DNA of 64,000 nucleotides, taken from Hymenobacter fodinae (GTDB lineage Bacteria; Bacteroidota; Bacteroidia; Cytophagales; Hymenobacteraceae). Under the pieces are notes generated by a model that did no database searches, was not told where the DNA came from, and worked only from the letters and a program-made list of their open reading frames with translations. The translations under genes and the position numbers were made by a program. The DNA lies in contig NZ_SRLA01000005.1 of assembly GCF_004745825.1 (NCBI RefSeq), forward strand, positions 432,442 through 496,441, written 5' to 3'. This document shows, in pieces, positions 42,504-51,065 of the stretch. The first letter of the stretch is position 1, and every line of letters begins with the position of its first letter.

Positions 42504-42866
42504 ATGAAAAAGTTAGTTTCTTCTTCTCCGACGGAATCCGACCAGGTTTCTTCATTGGGCAAGGCGTTACGGGAGCTGTATCGTACTGCCCGCCATATTT
42601 ACCACTCCGACCCCTACGCTGCCGCGCGGCTAGCGCGCATTGCCGACCAGACCGAGTACTTTCTGCAGACCTGGCCCGAAGAGCAGTGGCCTACGTCGCT
42701 ACACGGGGTGCAGCCCATGCCCAGCCGCCACGTGCTGTTAACCTGGACCGCCAACGCTAAACGCGATGCTGTTGCCTTCAGCTTGCTACCAGAAAGCGCC
42801 TGGTCGTATGCGCAGTGGCGCCAAATTACCACCACACTGCTAGCCGCGCTAGCTCCGTTTTCTTAA
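42504..42866 (+). CDS. Hypothetical protein
   Basis: A 120-residue soluble protein, mainly helical (SSLGKALRELYRTARHIYHS, YAAARLARIADQTEYFLQTW) with a basic, Trp-containing C-terminal half. No known family. It is preceded by an ATG-proximal GTG that adds three residues. A clear terminator follows at 42924, supporting a true transcription unit. Confidence 0.6.
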   Translation: MKKLVSSSPTESDQVSSLGKALRELYRTARHIYHSDPYAAARLARIADQTEYFLQTWPEEQWPTSLHGVQPMPSRHVLLTWTANAKRDAVAFSLLPESAWSYAQWRQITTTLLAALAPFS

Positions 42867-42923
42867 GAGTTACCTCTAGCTAGAATACGGCGAACAGTCC
42901 CACTGGCCTAGTCCTGCTCATTT

Positions 42924-42959
42924 ACCACAGCCCAGGGGTCATCCTGGGCTGTGGTTTTA
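42924..42959 (+). terminator. 13-bp stem intrinsic terminator
   Basis: Bases 42924-42936 pair with 42943-42955 around GGTCAT and are followed by TTTTAT. Confidence 0.85.
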
Positions 42960-43474
42960 TAAGGCCGAGCAAGCGCTTCTCAAGCTCAAGGGCTGAGCAA
43001 ATAGCCGGTTACTCATGCATGGCCTGAGGCTGCCCGGCGGCCAGAAGAACGAGGTTGTGACTTGCTTGTTCATATATTCGTTTTTCTGATTACTTACGCG
43101 GTGACTCAGGTGCCGAGTAAGCAACAGGGCACTTGCTACGCCCACCGTATCGGTATGCCTTCCTATCACTATAACATTACCTGCTGTGCTCCCGTTACGC
43201 CCTACCCAAGCCTATCCATGTTATTTACTATGCCAAAGACAGGTAGCCAACTTGTGCACAACTAGCAGTCTGCTCCTGATGAGACCAGGTAGCGAATGGC
43301 GGCCACACTTAGGCGGCGCCACAGTTACTTAGTCAGGCTTACTTGTTCTTCACTTTCCGTTGCTGCTCACGCGGTTGACAGAAGCTGTAACCCTTGTGCG
43401 TTACATTTCGAACTTCATCGGGTGGCTACCCGCGTGCTAGTCCACCTCCTAGTTCTCACCGGCTTTTTTATTCT
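42957..43474. other. Intergenic region with no supportable gene
   Basis: About 500 bases with only short frames on both strands that lack protein-like character. No strong hairpin, tRNA or repeat match is visible. The sequence is closer to random than the rest, possibly decayed genes. Confidence 0.45.
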
Positions 43475-43876
43475 ATGCTTCTGCTCACCTCCCTTGCCTC
43501 CGTAAGCTTTTACCTGCATAATATTGGTTGCCGGGCCCTGGAGGCAAGATGGAGTGACCACGGTGGCAGCGAATCATTTCGGGAGGCCGTTACCGAAGGC
43601 CTAGCGCTAGCCCGCCAGTACCAGGCCGAGTGTTGGATAGCCGACGACCGACAGTTGGGCCCCATGCAGGCCGCCGATTTGGAGTGGGTGGCCACCGATG
43701 TGCTCCCAGCCTTGGCGGAGTGTGGCATCCGCCGCTTGGCCATTATCGAGTCGGAGGACCTTTTGAACCGAGAACTGATTCAGGAGGCCTACACCCCGCC
43801 CCTTACTACCCTGCCCATAGAAGTGCGCCATTTTACCGATTTACCCACGGCTCGGGCCTGGGCCTGCAGCAAGTAG
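43475..43876 (+). CDS. STAS/SpoIIAA-like hypothetical protein, paralogue 1
   Basis: A 133-residue cytoplasmic protein. Its layout (strand, then CRALEARWSDHGGSESFREA, VTEGLALARQYQAECWIADD, then IRRLAIIES and a closing FTDLPTARAWA) matches a small Bacteroidota STAS/SpoIIAA-like fold in which a strand 'xWxxx...F' is followed by a helix and a strand with '(I/V)(A/N)D'. The gene at 45120 shows the same succession (NWIGYQTFENVVAGAMAYLA; NDNRLLLGLW; FSDIEEAKAWL), so the two are likely paralogues. Function unknown. The ATG at 43475 removes a 27-residue unconserved extension. Confidence 0.65.
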   Translation: MLLLTSLASVSFYLHNIGCRALEARWSDHGGSESFREAVTEGLALARQYQAECWIADDRQLGPMQAADLEWVATDVLPALAECGIRRLAIIESEDLLNRELIQEAYTPPLTTLPIEVRHFTDLPTARAWACSK

Positions 43877-43969
43877 CCATTCTCTGCATTGCCCGGCCGT
43901 GTAGGCACTTGCCGCTACAGCACCCCCGAGCGTAGTTTTCCTATCCTGTTTATTTTCAGTGCATATCTT

Positions 43970-44308
43970 ATGAAGCGTCTATTCTTCCTGGCTCTCCTGG
44001 CAACTACTGGCTTGCCCTCGCTTACCTCTCAGGCACGGACCCCAGCTGCCACCGCCGCAGTGGCCTATGAGTATGGTACGGCCGCTATCAATAAGTATAC
44101 TCTCCGGCAGTGGCGCTTGTCCGATACTGATCCTACTCACTCCCGCACCCAATGGTACGTTCAAAACGAGCAGGGCAAAGACCGCTTTTGGATGTCACAG
44201 GCCGAAGTACTGAACTACTTGGCCAGTCAGGGCTGGGAAATTCTGCCCCAGGGCGTAAGCCCCGACGGCGTCAATTTTTATTACATGCTACGTAGGCCAG
44301 TCCGGTAG
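43970..44308 (+). CDS. Small exported protein
   Basis: A 112-residue protein with a signal peptide (KRLFFLALLATTGLPSLTSQ; cleavage after SQA likely). The mature part has the pattern INKYTLRQWRLSDTD and QAEVLNYLASQGWEILPQGV, then NFYYMLRRP, typical of small Bacteroidota exported proteins containing an 'EVLNxLxxxGWE' helix followed by a strand. I recognise the phrase but not a named family or function. Confidence 0.65.
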   Translation: MKRLFFLALLATTGLPSLTSQARTPAATAAVAYEYGTAAINKYTLRQWRLSDTDPTHSRTQWYVQNEQGKDRFWMSQAEVLNYLASQGWEILPQGVSPDGVNFYYMLRRPVR

Positions 44309-44399
44309 TTTTATGCAGCCAGTTCAAGAAGAGCGCTGGCCCTAAGTTAGGCATCAGACTCTCTGCCACCGGGTTGCCGCCCTGCAAGCCGGAAAATAG

Positions 44400-44407
44400 T
44401 AGCTTTG
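44400..44407 (+). promoter_or_regulatory. Candidate TAnnTTTG -7 element
   Basis: TAGCTTTG matches the Bacteroidota -7 consensus 26 bases before the ATG at 44433. A TTG about 23 bases upstream is slightly further away than usual. Confidence 0.4.
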
Positions 44408-44432
44408 CCCCGTCCTCATTTCTGTTTTGCCG

Positions 44433-44714
44433 ATGGCCACTGACGCTCTGCTTTCTCGCTTAAGAACCCTTGGCCAGCAGTTGGAAGAAACCCACACTGC
44501 CGGCGACGTGGGCAGCGCCGCTCCCCTCACCCAGGCCCGGGAGTTCCTCCTGACCCACTTACTGCAAGAACCCACGCTGCCATACCGAGGGGCCGAGTTG
44601 CTGGAACTCCTGTCGCCGTCGCCGCACACTCACTGGCGTTGGGAGCAGGAACGAGAATTGGTGCTGGAAGGCCTGACGCTGCTGCATCAAATCTGGCGAG
44701 GGCGGCGGCGCTAA
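44433..44714 (+). CDS. Small hypothetical protein
   Basis: A 93-residue helical protein (LLSRLRTLGQQLEETHTAG, LTQAREFLLTHLLQEPTLP, EQERELVLEGLTLLHQIWRG) starting at ATG 44433 behind a candidate promoter. Strong amphipathic periodicity and third-position GC bias support coding. No family recognised. Confidence 0.55.
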   Translation: MATDALLSRLRTLGQQLEETHTAGDVGSAAPLTQAREFLLTHLLQEPTLPYRGAELLELLSPSPHTHWRWEQERELVLEGLTLLHQIWRGRRR

Positions 44715-44895
44715 CTGGCCTAGCTGCTCTATTTACAGCCCGGCCGCGCCTCAGCATTCTGCGCCTTGCACAGCCACGTGAGGGCCTGAGGCAGGTCATG
44801 CTGCCATTAGCTAAGTTCAGCGGACACGCATTTGTGCTATTTTTTTGACACAAACTGCATAAGAATTAGCAAAGGCTAGGCAAGTGCATCTCTAA

Positions 44896-45084
44896 AACCA
44901 AAATGACACGCCGTGGGATGTTGCTGAGCAAATTAAGAAGCAAGCAATTGCGAATAGCTCCAGCGCTATCCATATCAAATCGGGATATACTTCCCTGGCT
45001 TTTAGAAGTGGGTTTTGGGAGCCGATACTAGAAGCAGGGTTAGACCAACCAGTTGCTAAACATGCTGCAGTGGTAGTACTTTAA
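44896..45084 (+). pseudogene. C-terminal remnant of an unidentified gene
   Basis: A 62-codon frame without a start codon reads coherently to a stop: NQNDTPWDVAEQIKKQAIAN, then AIHIKSGYTSLAFRSGFWEP and AGLDQPVAKHAAVVVL. It opens directly after a TAA with no ATG or GTG in range. The protein-like pattern and the abrupt loss of coding sequence upstream suggest the 3' end of a destroyed gene. The family is not recognised. Confidence 0.35.
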
Positions 45085-45119
45085 GCCTGCAAGCCCTTGT
45101 GCCCCTACTACCCCGCCCT

Positions 45120-45584
45120 ATGCCTATTATTCTTACCAATGAAGCAGGCAAAACGCATCTTACCATCCAGTACGATGCCGCCAACCACTGGGTATATACT
45201 AACTGGATAGGTTACCAAACCTTCGAGAACGTTGTTGCCGGGGCAATGGCCTACCTAGCACCCATTAGGGAGAATAAGTGCCCTTACCTACTCAATGATA
45301 ACCGGCTCCTGCTAGGCCTCTGGCATCACTCCCTGGAGTGGGCTGCTACGGTATGGCGCCCCCAAGCAATGGAAGCAGGCCTCACCCACTTTGCGCACGT
45401 AGTGGATCCCGACTCCATGGCTACAGTAACCGCCGATCAGTTTCAAAAGGGCATCAACCGCGACTTTCATATGCGCGTCTTCAGCGACATAGAGGAAGCC
45501 AAGGCCTGGCTCCGCGAGGCGCAGCAGGCAGATGCAGAGCAGAAGGGTAGCAGCCAGTTTCAAGAGAAACAATTAAAAAAGTAA
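45120..45584 (+). CDS. STAS/SpoIIAA-like hypothetical protein, paralogue 2
   Basis: A 154-residue protein with the same succession as the product of 43475: an N-terminal strand region (HLTIQYDAANHWVYTNWIGY), helix, NDNRLLLGLWHHSLEWAATV, a middle with FAHVVDPDSMATVTADQF, and FSDIEEAKAWLREAQQ. Relatives in Bacteroidota are annotated STAS- or SpoIIAA-like without known function. The ATG at 45120 fits the first strand. The membrane-protein gene at 45599 follows 14 bases later and is probably in the same transcript. Confidence 0.7.
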   Translation: MPIILTNEAGKTHLTIQYDAANHWVYTNWIGYQTFENVVAGAMAYLAPIRENKCPYLLNDNRLLLGLWHHSLEWAATVWRPQAMEAGLTHFAHVVDPDSMATVTADQFQKGINRDFHMRVFSDIEEAKAWLREAQQADAEQKGSSQFQEKQLKK

Positions 45585-45598
45585 CTATACCACAACCC

Positions 45599-46018
45599 AT
45601 GGCTATAACTATCCTCGAAAACGATATTAGAGCGTCAAATCTGTTCTTTGCCAGCCTAGGTATTGGGTCACTTGTGACCCTCCTATCAATCTTTAATGCT
45701 GACCGGCCCACTTACTTCTCTTCGCATCCCGGTATCGCCTTTTTCTCCTTTACTTTCGCTATTCTCTTTTGGGTTGCTATGGCGCTAGGGGTCCTGGCCG
45801 GGTATCGCCGGGTGAAGGTTTTCTTCCTCATCTATAGCCTACTTGCCCTAGCGCTACAAATGTTCAGCTTGGCTACCTCGGTGAAACCACTGTCTGAAAA
45901 GTTGCTCACCACTCTGTCCTTCATCCCCTATATCTGGGCTACTGTCATCGTCGCCCGCGACCTGCTGCGCCGGCCAGTGGCTGGAGCTACCGGCAGTGCC
46001 GCAGGGCAACACCTATGA
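45599..46018 (+). CDS. Small polytopic membrane protein
   Basis: A 139-residue protein with four predicted transmembrane helices (FFASLGIGSLVTLLSIF, GIAFFSFTFAILFWVAMALG, VFFLIYSLLALALQMFSL and a last one around FIPYIWATVIVA). No motif known. Similar in size and layout to the gene at 46606. The gene is 14 bases downstream of the STAS-like gene at 45120, so probably co-transcribed. Confidence 0.65.
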   Translation: MAITILENDIRASNLFFASLGIGSLVTLLSIFNADRPTYFSSHPGIAFFSFTFAILFWVAMALGVLAGYRRVKVFFLIYSLLALALQMFSLATSVKPLSEKLLTTLSFIPYIWATVIVARDLLRRPVAGATGSAAGQHL

Positions 46019-46261
46019 GTGGGAAGCACAGTATCCGGCTACTCAAACACAACATCAGAGCCATTTTTCTTCTCAAGTTTTCAATTAAAATAAACAAGTT
46101 TTAGCCTTACAAATATGAGTTCGCAAGACAAAATAGAGATACGCCTAGGCCCGCAGCCGAGCCCAAGCTGCTAGACTGCTTGGAAGCCGATGCCTTAACT
46201 ACCTGAAGTGCCTCCGGCCAGTTGCTGCGCCAGAACAGACAGCCTGAGAAGTTTCTACTAC

Positions 46262-46480
46262 ATGATCCTGACGCGGGATACGGCCTATTACCACAGGCTC
46301 CTAGATGGCAGCCTCTCAGGCAAGGAGCTCTACACCCGCCAAGGCAACAGCATCCGCTATCCGCGCGCCACCATCACCATCACGGAGCTGACCGAACACG
46401 CGCACATGCTGCGCTATAAAGACCAGAACCAAACGCCTGGCGCTATCTATCAGGACGTGGTGGACCACTACACCCGCTAG
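46262..46480 (+). CDS. Small hypothetical protein, possibly a truncated gene
   Basis: A 72-residue frame (MILTRDTAYYHRLLDGSLSG, RQGNSIRYPRATITITELTE) with protein-like composition. Just upstream, other frames look like broken coding sequence (e.g. AEPKLLDCLEADALTT followed by a stop near 46140-46205), so this may be the 3' half of a frameshifted gene rather than an intact one. No family recognised. Confidence 0.4.
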   Translation: MILTRDTAYYHRLLDGSLSGKELYTRQGNSIRYPRATITITELTEHAHMLRYKDQNQTPGAIYQDVVDHYTR

Positions 46481-46499
46481 GCCACTGCTTCCCTACTCT

Positions 46500-46565
46500 A
46501 TGGGTAACCGACTACTCCCCTGCCTGCTACTGAGCCTGACGCTACTCCTACTCCCGTGGTCGTAA
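46500..46565 (+). pseudogene. Truncated lipoprotein leader, duplicate of the one at 47039
   Basis: A 21-codon frame (MGNRLLPCLLLSLTLLLLPW) is a signal peptide with nothing behind it. It and its flank (CTAGGCCACT, CTACTCTATG, CGACTACTCCCC) repeat near 47020-47062. It looks like the left-over 5' end of a duplicated lipoprotein gene. Confidence 0.5.
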
Positions 46566-46605
46566 CTGGCCAGCACACCCAAACAACTTACTCACTCATT
46601 ATTCC

Positions 46606-47022
46606 ATGCGGTTGGCTGCCCGCCACAAGGGTATAGTGACTTGTGCAATCTACTTCAGTAGTATAGGCCTAGTGCTACTCCCCTTTCTAGTTCATCTGGT
46701 CCGTCCTATTCTCTTACAATGGCAAACGGATAGCGGGCACACGCTCATCTACCTACAGGTTTTGGGGATAGTACTAGGGCTTCTATTGTGCCTCGTGTTT
46801 GTCGGTATTGGCCTTAAAAAAGGAAAAGGATGGGCCAAATCCCTCTTTAGCATTTATGCCACCGGGATGGTCTATGCACTCCTCGCCCCTTCTTTTGCTC
46901 CACCCCGCCCCACTTGGCATATCTACTATTGCAGTGTGGTAGCAGCCCTCCTATGTATAGGTATCCTGCTCATACTACCCCATCAGCGTACAAGCCTTCT
47001 TACCCAGAAAGAAAAGCCCTAG
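46606..47022 (+). CDS. Small polytopic membrane protein
   Basis: A 138-residue protein with four predicted transmembrane helices, such as IYFSSIGLVLLPFLVHLV, LIYLQVLGIVLGLLLCLVFV and YYCSVVAALLCIGILLIL. Its layout and size resemble the gene at 45599, but similarity is too weak to claim paralogy. Function unknown. It lies inside the decayed duplication zone. Confidence 0.6.
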   Translation: MRLAARHKGIVTCAIYFSSIGLVLLPFLVHLVRPILLQWQTDSGHTLIYLQVLGIVLGLLLCLVFVGIGLKKGKGWAKSLFSIYATGMVYALLAPSFAPPRPTWHIYYCSVVAALLCIGILLILPHQRTSLLTQKEKP

Positions 47023-47038
47023 GCCACTTTACTACTCT

Positions 47039-47413
47039 ATGCTCCCACGACTACTCCCCTAATTGCTGCTGAGCCTAACGCTGCTCACCGCTGGCTGTAA
47101 GAACGAAGCCGAGCCAACACCAGAGCCCGACATGTCCTTAGAGGGCAGTTGGCGTTACATCGAATCCGAATTCACTGAGTACTCACCTACTGGTTCGGTA
47201 GTATCCCAAAGCGGTCGGCATAGCGTTCTGTTCGCAGAATTCTACACCTTTTCAGGCTCTACCCTCGAAACCAAATACTCAGGCCATTTTACCTATATAC
47301 GCTCAGGTAAAACCCTCTTCTTTACTCCTCTAGACAAGAACAACGGCAGTCCTTTCGGTAGTACCATCACAGAGTTAACTGCGACGAAGTTGACCTTACA
47401 GAAAAGAGTATAG
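47039..47413 (+). pseudogene. Small lipoprotein gene with an in-frame stop in its signal peptide
   Basis: From the ATG at 47039 the frame reads MLPRLLP, then TAA (47060-47062), then LLLSLTLLTAGCKNEAEPTP without shift, a good lipobox (LTAGC). In the duplicated leader at 46500 the stop position is TGC (Cys). The mature part (LEGSWRYIESEFTEYSPTGS, FYTFSGSTLETKYSGHFTYI, TKLTLQKRV) is a small lipocalin-like beta barrel pattern seen in many Bacteroidota lipoproteins. Translation might restart at the TTG at 47063, giving a shortened but still plausible lipoprotein signal. Therefore silenced or rescued, undecided. Confidence 0.6.
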
Positions 47414-47433
47414 GTAGCCTCAGGCAACAGTGT

Positions 47434-47622
47434 ATGGGAATACGATTTACTCTCACCCCTTCTCTGGAATTAGCCACAGAAGTTCGCACTACTCCTATAC
47501 TTAATATTGGAGTCCACTCCAACACTAATCTACTGTTACCCACGAAACTAGATGTAGGTCTGCGCTACTATTTCGGCGCTATAAAACCACCGCTTGTTTT
47601 ACAATCTTCGTCCGATAAGTAG
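47434..47622 (+). pseudogene. C-terminal fragment of an outer-membrane beta-barrel protein
   Basis: A 62-codon frame ends with TKLDVGLRYYFG..., the terminal beta strand pattern of outer membrane barrels, preceded by another strand (LELATEVRTTPILNIGVHSN). No signal peptide or other strands exist upstream, so only the last part of a barrel gene survives. Confidence 0.4.
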
Positions 47623-48039
47623 CCATTTTACCTACTACTGTACACGACCAGCAGGCGACTAAATTCTGGCTTCTTAGCAGCTCGTCAGTGATGATGTTAT
47701 AAAAGTGCAGATCCGCTGTATTCGTAAAACGGGTGGCATCTTCCTAAGATCTTCCAGCTAATGTTAGTAAATATATAGTGTGCATAGAGCAAGCTCATAC
47801 CACATTTCACAAGTGGCACACTTGGTCCTGCACAATCCACAACAGACTTACAAAAATTAATTCCGGTAAGACGGCTAAGCGCTACATCATTTCCTATTTC
47901 TGATGATAATGTGCGTAGGTTCGGACAGCTGGTGCGTAAGTATCAGCCTTACCCTGGCCACCTGTCTACCTGAATTATCCACCGTCGACGGTTATCTACT
48001 CCTGCTTACCTACTTTACCGACATCATGCATATCCACCA
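47623..48039. other. Decayed region preceding the integrase remnant
   Basis: No supportable gene. Short broken frames only, one with a phrase (CYKSADPLYS) cut by stops. It probably contains ruined parts of an integrated element. Confidence 0.4.
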
Positions 48040-48050
48040 TCCCTACCCGG

Positions 48051-48218
48051 GTGGGGCGCAAGTCGTTTGCCACGCTGAAAATCTACCAGGGCGTGCCCAA
48101 GACCCAGGTGATGCTGGCCACCGGTCACAAGACCGAGGCGAGCTTTAACCGCGACTTGGGCATTGGCGAGCAGGAGCTGCTGGCCATATACCGCCGCACG
48201 GCCCGCCAGCCGACCTAG
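48051..48218 (+). pseudogene. Tyrosine recombinase (integrase) C-terminal remnant
   Basis: The frame reads RKSFATLKIYQGVPKTQVML then ATGHKTEASFNRDLGIGEQE and LLAIYRRTARQPT, stop. This is the C-terminal part of a phage/transposon integrase: the Arg of 'ARKSFAT', the HKTE box and the segment that normally carries the catalytic Tyr (FNRYLGI). Here the Tyr position is Asp (FNRDLGI), so it could not cut DNA even if complete, and everything upstream of about 48050 is lost. It is the only mobile-element trace in the window. Confidence 0.75.
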
Positions 48219-48348
48219 AAAAAATGGGGGCGGATTTGGGGGCGGGTCGGTGAAATATAGGGCTTACCCCCGCTTAGCGTGGAATTGGCAAATGGCTCTG
48301 GCGCTAGCTAGAGGGCCTTTTTAGTAAGCCCCGTCGAGCAGGCACAAA

Positions 48349-48378
48349 AAAAGCCGTCCCCACCCGGAAACGGCTTTT
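48349..48378 (-). terminator. Intrinsic terminator of glutamine synthetase
   Basis: On the minus strand AAAAGCCGT pairs with ACGGCTTTT across a GC-rich loop and is followed by a run of seven T, 60 bases after the glnN stop. Confidence 0.85.
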
Positions 48379-48437
48379 CTGAAATCGCGGCGCGGAGAAA
48401 ATTCCCACCCAACTCCGGCGCGACTCTGACTCTGGAC

Positions 48438-50627
48438 TTAGTGCCGGAACAACAGTTCGCGGTACTTTACCAGGGGCCAGTCCTCATCGGCCACCATCAG
48501 CTCCAGTTTATCCACTGAGCGACGGATGGTGTCGAAATGTCCTTTGACGTTGTCGCAATAGGCTAGAGCCCGCTCGCGCGTGTCGTCAATCTTGTTGGCT
48601 ACTTTGCGGCTGTTCACCATCTCATCTACGTTAGTTTTGATGATGCTGATGTGGCGCGAAATAGCTTTAATAGTATCTACCGTTACCTGTGAGTTCTCAT
48701 CGTCGAGGCCCAGTTCACGCAGGCCGCGTACGTTGTTGATCAGCTTGGTCTGGTAGGCTACCGCGGTCGGGATGATGTGGTTGATGGCCAAATCACCCAT
48801 TACGCGGCTTTCAATTTGAATCTTCTTGATGTAGTCTTCCAGCAGAATCTCGTGGCGGGCGTGCAGTTCCACGTGTGAGAAAATACCATGCCGCTCAAAC
48901 AGCGTCGAAGCATCATCCTGCACCAGGGCATCGAGTGCCTGCGGCGTGGTGGGTACATTAGCCAGGCCACGCTTAGCAGCTTCCTCTTTCCACTCGTCGG
49001 AGTAGCCGTTGCCCTCGAAACGAATGTTTTTAGAGCTGATTACGTACTCGCGCAGCACCTCCACAATGGCTACTTCCTTCTTCTTGCCCTGCTCGATCAG
49101 CGCATCCACCGACTGTTTGAAGTCGATGAGCTGCTCCGCCACGATGGCGTTGAGCGTAGTCATGGCCGAAGAACTGTTAGCCGAGGAGCCAACAGCCCGG
49201 AACTCGAATTTGTTTCCGGTGAAGGCGAACGGCGACGTGCGGTTACGGTCGGTGTTGTCGAGCAAGATGGCCGGAATCTTATCGATGCCCAGCTTGAGAT
49301 AGATGTTGTCGCCCTTGTCCAACGGCACTTTGGCGGTGCGCTCCAGCTCATCCAGCACTGAGTCCAGCATCGAACCCACGAATACCGACATGATAGCCGG
49401 CGGGGCTTCGTTAGCACCCAGACGGTGGTCGTTGGAAGCCGAGGCAATGCTGGCGCGCAGCAGGTTGCCGTAGCGGTGCACAGCCTTAATAGTAGTGATG
49501 AAAAACGCCAGGAACTGGAGGTTCTCCTTGGGACGACGACCAGGAGCGAGCAGGTTCACGCCCGTGTCGGTGCTCATGGCCCAGTTGTTATGCTTGCCCG
49601 AGCCGTTTACGCCCGCGAAGGGCTTCTCGTGCAGCAGTACTTTGAAGTTGTGCTTATCAGCCACGCGCTCCATGATATCCATCAGGAGCTGGTTGTGGTC
49701 AACGGCTAGGTTAGCGTCCTCGAAGGTAGGCGCGCACTCGAACTGATGGGGCGCCACCTCATTGTGGCGGGTGCGCAGTGGAATGCCCAGCTTGTTCGAC
49801 TCCTCTTCGAAGTCGAGCATGAATGCGTGCACGCGGGCTGGAATTGAGCCGAAGTAGTGGTCTTCTAATTGCTGGCCTTTAGCCGGCGAGTGGCCGAACA
49901 GGGTACGGCCGGTCATGATCAGGTCGGGGCGCGCGGCGTACAGGGCTTTGTCTACCAGGAAGTATTCCTGCTCAATGCCCAGCGTAGTGTGTACGCGTTG
50001 CACGTCTTTATCGAAGTATTGGCACACATCAACTGCTGCTTTCTCCAGCGAGGCTAACGACTTAAGCAGCGGAGCTTTATAGTCGAGGGCTTCGCCGGTG
50101 TAGGCCACGAAGATGGTGGGAATGCACAGAGTTTTAGCTCCAGCCGTTTCAATAATGAAGGCGGGTGAGGTGGGGTCCCAGGCGGTGTAGCCACGGGCCT
50201 CGAAGGTGTTGCGGATACCGCCGTTGGGGAACGAAGAAGCATCGGGCTCCTGCTGCACCAGCGCCGAGCCTTTGAAGTTCTCGATAGGACGACCGTCGGA
50301 GTTTAGGTCGAAAAACGAATCGTGCTTCTCAGCGGTGGCACCAGTCAGGGGCTGGAACCAGTGCGTGTAGTGGGTAGCACCCTTGGCCATAGCCCAGGTT
50401 TTCATAGCCGAAGCCACAGCGTCGGCCACGCTGCGCTCTACTGGCGAGCCTTGCTTGATGGCAGCCTGCAGCTTTTTGAAATATTCACCGGGCATGGTAG
50501 CCCGCATGGCGTCAAGATTGAATACATTCTTACCGAATGCGTCGGAGCGACGCTCCCCAGAAATAGCAACAGCTACGGGCTGCCGCTGATCTACTATTTC
50601 TAAAGCTTTAAAGCGAAGAGTTGCCAT
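48438..50627 (-). CDS. glnN: Glutamine synthetase type III
   Basis: A 729-residue GSIII, the large form common in Bacteroidota and cyanobacteria, forming glutamine from glutamate and ammonia with ATP. Visible signatures: THYTHWFQPLTGATAEKHDS, FFDLNSDGRPIENFKGSALV, TLGIEQEYFLVDKALYAARP, RTRHNEVAPHQFECAP, HEKPFAGVNGSGKHNNWAMS and the C-terminal coiled region. It is transcribed alone from a recognisable promoter (50668-50700) and ends at a strong terminator. No other nitrogen genes are adjacent. Confidence 0.97.
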   Translation of the reverse strand: MATLRFKALEIVDQRQPVAVAISGERRSDAFGKNVFNLDAMRATMPGEYFKKLQAAIKQGSPVERSVADAVASAMKTWAMAKGATHYTHWFQPLTGATAEKHDSFFDLNSDGRPIENFKGSALVQQEPDASSFPNGGIRNTFEARGYTAWDPTSPAFIIETAGAKTLCIPTIFVAYTGEALDYKAPLLKSLASLEKAAVDVCQYFDKDVQRVHTTLGIEQEYFLVDKALYAARPDLIMTGRTLFGHSPAKGQQLEDHYFGSIPARVHAFMLDFEEESNKLGIPLRTRHNEVAPHQFECAPTFEDANLAVDHNQLLMDIMERVADKHNFKVLLHEKPFAGVNGSGKHNNWAMSTDTGVNLLAPGRRPKENLQFLAFFITTIKAVHRYGNLLRASIASASNDHRLGANEAPPAIMSVFVGSMLDSVLDELERTAKVPLDKGDNIYLKLGIDKIPAILLDNTDRNRTSPFAFTGNKFEFRAVGSSANSSSAMTTLNAIVAEQLIDFKQSVDALIEQGKKKEVAIVEVLREYVISSKNIRFEGNGYSDEWKEEAAKRGLANVPTTPQALDALVQDDASTLFERHGIFSHVELHARHEILLEDYIKKIQIESRVMGDLAINHIIPTAVAYQTKLINNVRGLRELGLDDENSQVTVDTIKAISRHISIIKTNVDEMVNSRKVANKIDDTRERALAYCDNVKGHFDTIRRSVDKLELMVADEDWPLVKYRELLFRH

Positions 50628-50667
50628 GCAATGAGTAACGTGAGCAATTCAGGTTGAAGTTCTGAGG

Positions 50668-50700
50668 CAAAGGTAGAGTTCTACACTATATTTTTCCAAA
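50668..50700 (-). promoter_or_regulatory. Candidate Bacteroidota sigma-A promoter of glnN
   Basis: Minus-strand TTTG (50697-50700) and TACCTTTG (50668-50675) with 21 bases between them closely match TTTG-N(19-21)-TAnnTTTG, about 40 bases before the glnN ATG. Confidence 0.65.
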
Positions 50701-51065
50701 TACGCCTCCTATTTACGGGTACTTTTCGGCTAAATAGACTAATTTCTCTACGAACACCTCCATTTTTAGAGGCATGTGCTCGTAATAACATTGTAAAATA
50801 CACAAAGGCACTATCCACTTTGACACTCTTGATTACAGGAGGCATAGCAGATAGCATTACGGTTGCTTATTACCTAGTACTTCTTAATTACACAAATGCG
50901 GGATGGGTAGAGAGTAATTCTGCTGTTGCAGTTAAGAGAAAGACTAGACCCGTACTATGGTAGCAGCTCATGTGGGGTTCTAGGCCACCTAAATAGGCTC
51001 ATCTGTTTTTCAGCGAATTTGCTTATCCAGGGCTATCATTGCATAGTGTATTGTTAGCCTCGTTT
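50701..51065. other. Intergenic region with no supportable gene
   Basis: About 365 rather AT-rich bases between divergent transcription units. No coding frame or clear hairpin. A TTGACA-like word near 50818 is not convincing for this phylum. Confidence 0.5.

Noticed and set aside
42957..43474. Short frames at 43062-43265 and 43296-43505 as genes
   Set aside because: They overlap each other, lack sensible starts and show no coding-like composition.
47903..48148. 81-codon frame covering the integrase remnant
   Set aside because: It reads the region in the wrong frame; the integrase signature HKTE is in the adjacent frame.
50818..50850. Sigma-70-like TTGACA promoter
   Set aside because: Bacteroidota housekeeping promoters use TTTG/TAnnTTTG; no proper -10 partner is present.
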